64,000 nt of DNA, taken from Thalassospira sp. (GTDB lineage: Bacteria; Pseudomonadota; Alphaproteobacteria; Rhodospirillales; Thalassospiraceae). Shown here one piece after another: positions 16,455 through 24,302 of this stretch. The number at the start of each line of letters is the position of its first letter. Within the stretch, counting starts at the first letter, position 1. Position numbers and translations under genes: made by a program. The DNA lies in the NCBI RefSeq assembly GCF_030690045.1, contig NZ_JAUYHK010000016.1:496001-560000 (forward strand). Direction: 5' to 3'. The notes below the pieces were generated by a model. That model made no database searches. It had not been told where the DNA came from and was given only the letters and a program-made list of their open reading frames with translations.

Positions 16455-17399
16455 ATGCGCCGTAAATTGCCGCCCTTGCGTGCCCTTGTTGCCTTTGAGG
16501 CCACCGCCCGCCATCAAAGTGTCAAGGCCGCCGCCGAAGAATTGCATGTCACGCAAAGCGCGATCAGCCATCAGTTGCGCCAGCTTGAAGAAAGCCTTGG
16601 TGTTGTGCTGTTTTTGCGCAAGGGGCGCGGCCTTGGCATGACCAAATCGGCCGAACGGCTGTTGCCGCGCCTGACCGAGGCCCTGAATGGCATTTCCGAC
16701 ATCACCGCCGAAATCGGCCCCGACAAGGGGCGGGCGATTCGCATTGGCGCACTGGCGACCCCGGCCCTGTCGGTTTTGATGGAAGAACTGGGCGGCCTGA
16801 AGGTCAGCCTGCCTGCCGATATGCCGGTGCAATTTCGCAAGATCGAATTTGACGATGATCTGGATCCGCTCGATATCGACATTGCCCTGCAAATCGCCCC
16901 CAAGGACCTGCCCGGCCCCGAAGGCTGGACCACCGAATTGCTGACCCCCGAAGTTTATCATGCGCTGGCTTCGCCGCGCTGGCTGGCAGAACGGGGCCTG
17001 AATGCCGACAAATTTGATGTGTCCGCCCTTGGCCCGCGCGATATTTTATTGATCGACAGCGACAGCGAACAGTTTGAACAGATTGTTCTGTGGTTTGAAA
17101 ATGACCGTTTCTCGCTCGATGATTGCTGGTCGTTCAGCCATCATATCTGGGCACTGGAAGCCGCCCGCGCCGGACAGGGAATTGTCGCCAGCACCGATGT
17201 CGTCGCCCGCAGATATGTCGATCGCGGCGAGTTGGTAAAACTGAATTTCCCGGGATTCACGTCAAGCTGGTGGTATCGCCTACTGATCCGCCCGGCCCGT
17301 GAAAAAGACCCGGCGGTGTGCGCCGTCGCCGACTGGATTCGCAGCCTGATCAATCCTGACACCGCCGCCTTTGACGGCAAAATTCCGCATAAACGGTAA
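16455..17399 (+). CDS. LysR-family transcriptional regulator (GcvA-like)
   Basis: 314 residues from the ATG at 16455 (MRRKLPPLRALVAFEATARH). Helix-turn-helix at about 18-60 (AAAEELHVTQSAISHQLRQL), then the periplasmic-binding-protein-like effector domain (about 90-300). The N-terminus is of the GcvA/AmpR branch. An upstream in-frame ATG at 16251 would add 68 unrelated residues and was rejected. Effector unknown; the divergent transporter is the likely target. Confidence 0.88.
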   Translation: MRRKLPPLRALVAFEATARHQSVKAAAEELHVTQSAISHQLRQLEESLGVVLFLRKGRGLGMTKSAERLLPRLTEALNGISDITAEIGPDKGRAIRIGALATPALSVLMEELGGLKVSLPADMPVQFRKIEFDDDLDPLDIDIALQIAPKDLPGPEGWTTELLTPEVYHALASPRWLAERGLNADKFDVSALGPRDILLIDSDSEQFEQIVLWFENDRFSLDDCWSFSHHIWALEAARAGQGIVASTDVVARRYVDRGELVKLNFPGFTSSWWYRLLIRPAREKDPAVCAVADWIRSLINPDTAAFDGKIPHKR

Positions 17400-17439
17400 C
17401 CCTGTGCAGTGTCCTGCCTGTTTCGGAAGTACGGATTTG

Positions 17440-18432
17440 ATGAAAAAAATACTCGTGACAGGTGGTGCAGGCTATATCGGCTCTCATATCTGCCTGAAAC
17501 TATCTGAAAGCGGGTATCAGCCGGTTGTTTATGACAATCTGTCCAACGGGCATCGCGATGCGGTCGCCCCGAATATTACGTTTATTCATGCCGATATTCG
17601 TGATCGGGATGCGCTTGATCATGCCTTTGAAACCTTTCGCCCCGATGCCGTGATACATATGGCCGCCCTGATTGAGGCAGGCCTTTCCATGCGCGAACCG
17701 GCCCGATTCTACGAGATCAACACAGCCGGTACATTGATATTGCTCGAAGCGATGCGACGCCATCAATGTCACCGGATTGTTTTTTCATCGACCGCCGCCG
17801 TTTATGGCAATTGTGACGTGAACCTGCTTGACGAAACGCTGCCGATCCGGCCTGAAAATCCCTATGGAAGATCAAAGGCAATGGTTGAAGGCCTGTTGAC
17901 AGATTATGGGGTAATTTATGGATTCCATGCGCTGGCGCTACGCTATTTCAATGCGGCCGGTGCCGACCCACAGGGGCGCATCGGTGAAAGGCACGATCCC
18001 GAAACCCATTTGATTCCGCTTGCATTACAGGCCGCTGCCGGTCACCGCGATGCATTGAAAATATTTGGCAACGACTACAATACGCCCGATGGCACCTGCA
18101 TCCGCGACTATATTCACGTCGATGATCTGGCTGCCGCCCATATTGCGGCCTTGCATCATGTCCTGCATCAGTCGAAACCGGGCTTTGATGCCATCAATAT
18201 CGGCACGGGTCAGGGATGTTCGGTGCGTGACATCATGCGTTTATGTCAGGAAATCACCGGCAATAGTTTTGCCGTGTCCGACGCGCCGCGTCGACCGGGT
18301 GATCCGGCACGGCTGGTCGCCAACCCGGCAAAGGCAGAAGATATGCTGAACTGGCAGGCTCTTTATCGCAATCCACGCGACATGATTATGCATGCCTGGG
18401 CCTTTTATTGCAAAATGGCGGGGCCCTCCTGA
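17440..18432 (+). CDS. galE: UDP-glucose 4-epimerase
   Basis: 330 residues from the ATG at 17440 (MKKILVTGGAGYIGSHICL). Interconverts UDP-glucose and UDP-galactose for surface polysaccharides. NAD-binding GGAGYIGSH at 8-16, catalytic Ser in FSSTAAVYG and YxxxK in NPYGRSKAMVEG, LRYFNAAGADP and the DGTCIRDYIHVDDLA substrate region. 111 bp ahead of a family-2 glycosyltransferase on the same strand, so the sugar it makes may feed that enzyme (inference). Confidence 0.95.
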   Translation: MKKILVTGGAGYIGSHICLKLSESGYQPVVYDNLSNGHRDAVAPNITFIHADIRDRDALDHAFETFRPDAVIHMAALIEAGLSMREPARFYEINTAGTLILLEAMRRHQCHRIVFSSTAAVYGNCDVNLLDETLPIRPENPYGRSKAMVEGLLTDYGVIYGFHALALRYFNAAGADPQGRIGERHDPETHLIPLALQAAAGHRDALKIFGNDYNTPDGTCIRDYIHVDDLAAAHIAALHHVLHQSKPGFDAINIGTGQGCSVRDIMRLCQEITGNSFAVSDAPRRPGDPARLVANPAKAEDMLNWQALYRNPRDMIMHAWAFYCKMAGPS

Positions 18433-18543
18433 CATCTTTTAACAATTTTGCCCGTTGCCGACCAATTAGCAAAACATTACTGTTGCGACAAATCGGCTGG
18501 GGAGCCGTTTCAATCCTGTGATCAGGACCAAAGGGGGAAATAC

Positions 18544-19383
18544 GTGCATAAGGTTTCTGTGATCGTCTCGACATACAACTGGACGGATGCATTGGAGATG
18601 GTTTTACAATCTCTGATCGACCAAAAAGATGATAATTTTGAAATAATTGTCGCCGATGACGGCTCCGGCATGGCAACGGCCAAAGTCATCGAAAAGATGC
18701 AACAGAAATCCCCGGTGCCGATCAAGCATTTCTGGCAGGAAGATATCGGTTATCGGCTGTCGCGCGTGCGAAATGGTGCCATTGGCATCGCCGAAGGCGA
18801 TATCATCGTATTTACCGATGGCGATTGCTGTCTCATGCCCGATTTTGTTTCAAGCCACCGCAAAGCTGCCGAACCAGGCTGCTTTGTTACCGGAAAACGT
18901 GTTTTCCTCAAACGCCGCTTTACCCAATTCGCCATGAAAAGACGCTTTGCATTCCACAAATGGCCCCGCACCGTGTTGTTCATGCTGGGTCTTGCTGGTC
19001 AGTGCAATCGACCGTTTCAGTTTCTACCACTGCCGCAAAGCCGTAAAAGCCTTTGGGCACATCAGAATTGCTGGAAAAAGGCCCAAGGGTGCAATATCGC
19101 CGCCTTTCGTCACGATATTGTCGCGATTGGCGGTTTTGATGAAGATTATGAAGGGCACGGGCTGGAAGATTCCGACTTTGTGTTGCGCATGATCCACTAT
19201 GGTATCAAGCGCAAGAATATCGAATATGATTCTCCTGTGCTTCACCTGTATCATAGTCGATCTATCCCGCAACGTCATGCCCATGCCGGTTACAATGGCG
19301 ATTATTTCAATGATCTGATCACGGAAGAAGGACGTTATCTGCCGCGTCAAAGCCGGTTTGTGCCGGTCGAGATGACGGCCTGA
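18544..19383 (+). CDS. Family 2 glycosyltransferase with galactosyltransferase-type C-terminal domain
   Basis: 279 residues from a GTG at 18544 (first residues HKVSVIVSTYNW after the initiator) behind an excellent AGGGGGA Shine-Dalgarno 6 bases upstream; an in-frame TTG at 18448 was rejected. GT-A fold with VSTYNWTDALEMVLQSL, metal-binding FTDGDCCLMPDF, and the Glyco_transf_7C signature GCNIAAFRHDIVAIGGFDE then GHGLEDSDFVLRM. Probably a cytoplasmic enzyme adding a hexose to LPS core or a surface glycan; acceptor unknown. Confidence 0.88.
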   Translation: MHKVSVIVSTYNWTDALEMVLQSLIDQKDDNFEIIVADDGSGMATAKVIEKMQQKSPVPIKHFWQEDIGYRLSRVRNGAIGIAEGDIIVFTDGDCCLMPDFVSSHRKAAEPGCFVTGKRVFLKRRFTQFAMKRRFAFHKWPRTVLFMLGLAGQCNRPFQFLPLPQSRKSLWAHQNCWKKAQGCNIAAFRHDIVAIGGFDEDYEGHGLEDSDFVLRMIHYGIKRKNIEYDSPVLHLYHSRSIPQRHAHAGYNGDYFNDLITEEGRYLPRQSRFVPVEMTA

Positions 19384-19511
19384 CACCTTTGCAACCAAGG
19401 AAGTACAAGCAGGTTCTTGGAACGCAGGCCATTTCAGGATAAAAGGGCGGCGAAATTGTTTTTCCGCCCGTTAAAGGGCGCATTCAGACACTGCAAAAGG
19501 GATTATCCCCC

Positions 19512-20036
19512 ATGGACCTCAGCAAAATCGCCGTTGGCAAAGACGTTCCCTGGGACGTGAATGTCGTGATCGAAATTCCGCAGGGCGGGCCGATCAAATA
19601 CGAAGTAGACAAGGATTCCGGCGCGGTTTTCGTTGACCGTTTCCTGCACACCTCGATGTATTATCCGGTCAATTACGGTTTTATCCCCAACACGCTAAGC
19701 GATGATGGCGATCCGGTCGATGCGATGGTGATGTTCCGCGAACCGGTGGTCGCCGGATCGGTGATTCGCGCCCGTCCGATTGGCGTTTTGATGATGGAAG
19801 ACGAAGCGGGTGCCGACGAAAAGCTGATTTGTGTCCCGCATGACAAGGTCGATCCTTATTACAAGGACATCAAATCGCACGAAGATTTGCCGCAAATCCT
19901 GCGCGATCAGATCCAGCATTTCTTTGAACGCTACAAGGATCTTGAAAAAGGCAAATGGGTCAAGGTCACCGGTTGGGAAGGTGCTGAAAAAGCCGCCGCC
20001 CTGATCAATGAAGGTGTGACCCGTTACCAGAAATAA
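19512..20036 (+). CDS. ppa: Inorganic pyrophosphatase (family I)
   Basis: 174 residues. Hydrolyses PPi to drive biosynthesis. Contains [17 protein letters not shown], the [18 protein letters not shown] stretch and the metal-binding signature DGDPVDAMV, then KVDPYYKDI and the [11 protein letters not shown] end. Length matches bacterial hexameric family I enzymes. Followed by a strong terminator. Confidence 0.97.
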   Translation: MDLSKIAVGKDVPWDVNVVIEIPQGGPIKYEVDKDSGAVFVDRFLHTSMYYPVNYGFIPNTLSDDGDPVDAMVMFREPVVAGSVIRARPIGVLMMEDEAGADEKLICVPHDKVDPYYKDIKSHEDLPQILRDQIQHFFERYKDLEKGKWVKVTGWEGAEKAAALINEGVTRYQK

Positions 20037-20064
20037 CCGTCCGCCTTCCGGCGCGGTTTTGCCC

Positions 20065-20088
20065 AACGCCCCGCTTTTGCGGGGCGTT
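20065..20088 (+). terminator. Intrinsic terminator after ppa
   Basis: Perfect 10-bp GC-rich stem AACGCCCCGC-TTTT-GCGGGGCGTT, followed by GTTGCTTTT. Confidence 0.9.
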
Positions 20089-20143
20089 GTTGCTTTTGAT
20101 CCGTCTTTGCCCGACATTCGGCCAAACAGATACAGGAACCGTC

Positions 20144-20677
20144 ATGTCGCACATCCCCCATCCTTCCGATCTTGTTGTCACATCCGATGGCATTCTGGTT
20201 TGCAAGGGCCGGTCGTTTCGCTGTGCGTTGGGCAAAACCGGCATCACCGATACCAAACGCGAAGGCGATGGCGCAACACCGGTGGGCCGCTGGAAATTGC
20301 GCTATGTGCTGTATCGTGCCGACCGCAGGGCGGCACCGGTGACGGCCCTGCCTGTTCAGGCCATCACCCCCGATGATGGCTGGTGCGATGATCCGGCCCA
20401 TGCGTCCTATAACCGCCCGGTGCGCCTGCCCTGTGCCGCCAGCCATGAAAAACTGTGGCGCGAGGACGGTCTTTACGATCTGGTCGTGACCCTGACCCAT
20501 AACGACGCCCCCGCCATACCGGGCAACGGATCGGCGATTTTCATGCATATCGCCCGCCCCGGTTACAGCGGCACCGAAGGCTGCATTGCCCTTGCCGCCG
20601 ATGATCTTGAAACCGTCCTTGGCGATTGCCGCCGCGATACCCATATCGTCATCCTGCCGCAAACATCACCCGCCTGA
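20144..20677 (+). CDS. L,D-transpeptidase (YkuD domain), no signal peptide
   Basis: 177 residues from the ATG at 20144, preceded by AGGA; an in-frame ATG at 20087 lies over the ppa terminator and was rejected. YkuD features: GKTGITDTKREGDGATPVG near residue 30, and the catalytic block HIARPGYSGTEGCIAL (about 144-159) with its His and nucleophilic Cys. Members usually crosslink peptidoglycan in the periplasm, but no signal peptide or anchor is visible, so export route or a cytoplasmic role is open. Confidence 0.85.
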   Translation: MSHIPHPSDLVVTSDGILVCKGRSFRCALGKTGITDTKREGDGATPVGRWKLRYVLYRADRRAAPVTALPVQAITPDDGWCDDPAHASYNRPVRLPCAASHEKLWREDGLYDLVVTLTHNDAPAIPGNGSAIFMHIARPGYSGTEGCIALAADDLETVLGDCRRDTHIVILPQTSPA

Positions 20678-20762
20678 TTTTCAAACAGAATGGTTCAATT
20701 TACCGGCAATATGGCCTAGGGTGCTGACCGGAATCAGCCTTCCCAACAGAACGGAACGGATC

Positions 20763-21737
20763 ATGATCGAAGACGACTATCTTTATAACAAACGCGGTAT
20801 CGCCGGAGCCGGGCAGCGCCTGCGCCGGATTTTCGGCAGCGGTCGTTTCTGGCTGCGCAGCCTTGCCGTGATTGTTTTTGTCGCCCTGATCTATTACCCG
20901 GTCGGCATGATCATCGTGCACAAGATCGATGACAATCCCGATTTCACCGGTTCTTACGAAGGCGGCAGCCATGCGGTTGCCACCGCCACCGCCCTGATTG
21001 ACCGCGAGGTGAACCAGAACCGCTGGGTCGCCAATGATCCGTTCTTTCTGCCCGGTGCCGCCCTTGACAATATGCCGAATTTCCAGACCGGCATCATTTA
21101 TGCCCTGTCGCGCTTTTCCATCGAACTGTCCGACCAGATTGGTCGTACTCGTGGTTCCAGCCAGGTGGATCGTGATCTGGATAATGCCGCCGGCATGTTG
21201 AAATTTCGCGGCGACAAATGGGTGTTTGATCCATCGGTATCGCTGTTGCCCGGTGTGACTTCCGAACAGCAATATCGCGATGCCCTTGCCGCCCTGCTGC
21301 GCTACAATACCCGTCTGGCCGCAGGACAGGCTGTTTTTGAACGCCGGGCGGATAATTTGCAGGAAACCCTGAACCGGGTTGCCAACGATCTTGGATCGGC
21401 CTCGGCCCTGATTGATGACAAGGTCGAAGCACCATCGCTGTTTGATCGCACCGCCGATGATGTGTTTTATGCCACCAAGGGCCGCCTTTATGCCTATAGC
21501 CTGATCATGCGGGATCTGGGCACCGATTTTTCCCAGGTGATTGCCGAACGGCAGGTCGCCAATGTCTGGGCGGAAATGATTCAGTCGCTGCAAGCCGCCG
21601 CCGCCCTTGACCCGGTGGTGGTGATCAATGGGTCGGCCGATGGCATTTTGATGCCCAACCATCTGGCCGGACTTGGTTTCTATTTGCTCCGCGCCCGCAC
21701 CCAGATGAATGAAATTTCCAGTATCCTGCAACGCTGA
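20763..21737 (+). CDS. DUF2333 family protein, inner-membrane anchored
   Basis: 324 residues from the ATG at 20763 (MIEDDYLYNKRGI). One span at about 36-56 (LAVIVFVALIYYPVGMIIVH), then a long helical periplasmic domain. The motif order (EGGSHAVATATALIDREVN, the FLPGAALDNMPNFQTGI stretch, DPVVVINGSADGILMPNHLA) matches DUF2333, a family known mainly from proteobacteria, function unknown. Placed after the L,D-transpeptidase with an 85-bp gap; a cell-envelope role is a guess. Confidence 0.85.
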   Translation: MIEDDYLYNKRGIAGAGQRLRRIFGSGRFWLRSLAVIVFVALIYYPVGMIIVHKIDDNPDFTGSYEGGSHAVATATALIDREVNQNRWVANDPFFLPGAALDNMPNFQTGIIYALSRFSIELSDQIGRTRGSSQVDRDLDNAAGMLKFRGDKWVFDPSVSLLPGVTSEQQYRDALAALLRYNTRLAAGQAVFERRADNLQETLNRVANDLGSASALIDDKVEAPSLFDRTADDVFYATKGRLYAYSLIMRDLGTDFSQVIAERQVANVWAEMIQSLQAAAALDPVVVINGSADGILMPNHLAGLGFYLLRARTQMNEISSILQR

Positions 21738-21887
21738 TATCCACAGGGTTGAATGGTGAATACCTGAGTTGCATGGTCGGACTTGATCTTTTCACGATTT
21801 TGCCCCATTTAGGGCCTAAGCACTGAAATTGACGGTATCCGTGCGGGCGCAAGCCCCGGTCGCCGCAGCAAGAGGATTGCAAGACAC

Positions 21888-22457
21888 ATGTTTATTCAAA
21901 CCGAACCGACACCAAATCCGGCGACCCTGAAATTCCTGCCCGGCGAAGACGTCATGGGCCGTCAGGGCACGGCCAACTTTACCGTCAGCGACACCGCGAT
22001 CAAATCGCCGCTGGCCACCAAACTGTTTGGCGTTGAAGGCATCACCGGCGTTTTTCTGGGCGGTGATTTTATCACCATCACCAAGGAAGACAGCAAGGAC
22101 TGGCAGACCCTGAAACCGCAAATTCTGGGCGCGATCATGGAGCATTATACCTCCGGCCTGCCCGTAATTGATCAGGGATCTGGTGCAACCACCGGCACAA
22201 GCAGTGCCAGCGAAGACGACGATGAGCTGGTTTCCCAGATCAAGGAACTGCTCGATACCCGTGTCCGTCCGGCGGTGGCACAGGATGGCGGCGATATCGT
22301 GTTTCATCGCTTTGAAGAAGGCGTTGTCTATCTGGAAATGCACGGGGCCTGTTCCGGCTGCCCCAGCAGCACCGCGACCCTGAAAATGGGTATCGAAAAC
22401 ATGCTGCGCTATTACGTGCCTGAAGTGCAGGCCGTCGAAGCCGTGATGGCTGAATAA
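21888..22457 (+). CDS. NifU-family Fe-S scaffold/carrier protein (Nfu)
   Basis: 189 residues. N-terminal Nfu_N domain (MFIQTEPTPNPATLKFLPG, about 1-90), then the NifU C-terminal domain (about 110-185) with the cluster-binding CxxC in HGACSGCPSSTATLKMG. Carries 4Fe-4S clusters to target apoproteins. Both cysteines are present. A 150-bp leader separates it from the DUF2333 gene, and a hairpin follows it. Confidence 0.94.
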   Translation: MFIQTEPTPNPATLKFLPGEDVMGRQGTANFTVSDTAIKSPLATKLFGVEGITGVFLGGDFITITKEDSKDWQTLKPQILGAIMEHYTSGLPVIDQGSGATTGTSSASEDDDELVSQIKELLDTRVRPAVAQDGGDIVFHRFEEGVVYLEMHGACSGCPSSTATLKMGIENMLRYYVPEVQAVEAVMAE

Positions 22458-22480
22458 TTAACCGATTCGAAACCTTTTGA

Positions 22481-22516
22481 AACGCCCGGGGCGATTTTAA
22501 TCGTCTTTCGGGCGTT
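22481..22516 (+). terminator. Possible terminator hairpin after nfu
   Basis: AACGCCCG (22481-22488) pairs with CGGGCGTT (22509-22516), with further pairing inside. The tail is not T-rich, so termination strength is uncertain. Confidence 0.45.
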
Positions 22517-22653
22517 GTCATGCAAAGCAAAAAGCGAACGTGCCTGCGGGCTGTCGCCTTTTGGTTTACATTGCGGGTTGCGCCCGATGGCCCATGGGGG
22601 CATATATGAGCGCTCGCGCAAGACCAACAGGTTCATCATCCTGGAGAACGCAT

Positions 22654-23643
22654 ATGATTAGCGCAAAACAAGGCAATTTCAGGAAAATTGCGCTTGCTTC
22701 GCTTATCGGAGCAGTATTTTTACAGTATTTTGGTGCTTTTGGCGGATGGGATATATCACCTAAGCCTTTGGCCATGTCGGGTGATATCACCGCAGAAACA
22801 CCGGAACAGCCGGTGCGGGCCAAGGTCAAGAAACTCTATCAGCGCAACCCCGAGGTTGTCGCCCTTGACCAGTATTTCAAAAGCATTGGTTATACACTTG
22901 AAGATGCCACCCATGTCCCGCGCGTCTATATCAATCGCGTGCCCAAGGGCCTGCGCGATCTGGCATCAGTGGACGAGCGCAAGCGCATTTTCCTGCGCAT
23001 CATGTTGCCGCTGTCGCTGAAAGTGAACGAGGAAATTTCCGCCAATCGTGACCGGTTGTTGTCGATCCGGCGCAATGAATATTCCGGCATTGCCGCCACA
23101 CCGTCGGAAAAAGAATGGATCGACGGGCTGATGAAGAAATATCGTATCAGCGAAGGCGGCACGGCCGCGCTGCTGGAACGCATTGATGTCATCCCGCCCT
23201 CCCTGATGCTTGCGCAATCGGCCGAGGAAAGCGGTTGGGGCACCTCGCGGTTCGTGCGCAATGGCAATGCGCTGTTCGGGCAATGGGCCTGGAACGAGGA
23301 TGAAGGCATCGTCCCGGAAAACCGTGAAGAAGGCAAAACCCACGTCATCAAGGCGTTTGACAGTCTGATGGATTCCGTGCGCGCCTATGCCCGCAACATC
23401 AATTCCCATCCGGCCTATGCCGGGCTGCGTCAGGCCCGCGCCGATATGCGCGCCAGCGGTCAGGACATCACCGGCTGGGAACTGGCGACCAGCCTGACCC
23501 AATATTCCGAACGCGGTGCCGAATATGTCGACAGCCTGCACGCCATCATGAAGGTCAATAATCTGAATGATTTTGACCATCTGCAATTTGGCGGTGACGA
23601 TGTCGCCCCCCCGCCCGGCCTGCTGGCATCCTTGCAGGACTGA
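22654..23643 (+). CDS. Bax-like N-acetylglucosaminidase domain protein
   Basis: 329 residues from the ATG at 22654 with a GGAGAA Shine-Dalgarno; an in-frame ATG at 22540 was rejected. An N-terminal hydrophobic segment (about 10-30, IALASLIGAVFLQYFGAFG) acts as signal or anchor. The glucosaminidase fold at about 165-310 contains LMLAQSAEESGWGTSRFVRN then NALFGQWAW, with the catalytic glutamate expected in AEESGWG. It resembles E. coli Bax and is likely a peptidoglycan hydrolase acting in the periplasm. Confidence 0.87.
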   Translation: MISAKQGNFRKIALASLIGAVFLQYFGAFGGWDISPKPLAMSGDITAETPEQPVRAKVKKLYQRNPEVVALDQYFKSIGYTLEDATHVPRVYINRVPKGLRDLASVDERKRIFLRIMLPLSLKVNEEISANRDRLLSIRRNEYSGIAATPSEKEWIDGLMKKYRISEGGTAALLERIDVIPPSLMLAQSAEESGWGTSRFVRNGNALFGQWAWNEDEGIVPENREEGKTHVIKAFDSLMDSVRAYARNINSHPAYAGLRQARADMRASGQDITGWELATSLTQYSERGAEYVDSLHAIMKVNNLNDFDHLQFGGDDVAPPPGLLASLQD

Positions 23644-23670
23644 CAACAGCATCCGAACGGACCAGACACA

Positions 23671-23703
23671 AAAAACGGGGAGCCCATCAGGTTCCCCGTT
23701 TTT
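23671..23703. terminator. Bidirectional terminator between converging genes
   Basis: AAAAACGGGGA ... TCCCCGTTTTT stem with an 11-nt loop, between the Bax-like gene (plus) and the lipoprotein gene (minus). A-run and T-run on the two sides make it usable in both directions. Confidence 0.8.
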
Positions 23704-23720
23704 GAGTCTGCTTCACACAT

Positions 23721-24173
23721 TTATGGCCGGTAAATCCAGCCCTGTTCCGATTTGACCAGCCGGATTTCATTGCTGATGCTTCGGCGGTCACCGACGGTAA
23801 AACCGCCTTCTTTCAGGGCCAGCATTTTCATCTTCATCACCTCGACCGCATCGCCCATCACATTGCCCAGCGCGTCAAGGTCGCCTGCCTGTTTGCCCTG
23901 TTGTGTGACATCATCGGCAAATTCGGAAATCGAGCGATCAAACACCAGATCATACCGCACCATCACCACCACCTCGTCGGTGCCGTTTTTGACACTGTTG
24001 GTTTTGGTGACATTTTCCACATGGCCGACCCGGGCATAGGGATCGCTGCGAAACCGTTCGATCACCGCCGTGGTGATTTCATCATCATCGGGGCCGCTTG
24101 CAACCACCGCATCACAGGCCGCCAGCCACGGCAGAACCAGAAACAGGGCCATCAGTTTTGAAAAACGGCGCAT
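23721..24173 (-). CDS. Hypothetical lipoprotein
   Basis: 150 residues from the ATG at 24173, placed 7 bases after AGGAGG; further in-frame ATGs upstream were rejected. Signal peptide MRRFSKLMALFLVLPWLAAC with lipobox LAAC (acylated Cys at 20), then about 130 residues with alternating polar strands (VIERFRSDPYARVGHVENV, TDEVVVMVRYDLVF). Family not recognised. Likely an outer-membrane-anchored periplasmic protein. Confidence 0.82.
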   Translation of the reverse strand: MRRFSKLMALFLVLPWLAACDAVVASGPDDDEITTAVIERFRSDPYARVGHVENVTKTNSVKNGTDEVVVMVRYDLVFDRSISEFADDVTQQGKQAGDLDALGNVMGDAVEVMKMKMLALKEGGFTVGDRRSISNEIRLVKSEQGWIYRP

Positions 24174-24302
24174 CCTCATACCTCCTGCGGTTTTGCGGCA
24201 CCAGATCATAAACCTGTGCGGCAGCATATCAAAAAACATGTGGCGAAAACCGGATTTGCCGATTTCCGCCACACATCTTCACAGACCCCCTGAAAAACGG
24301 TT

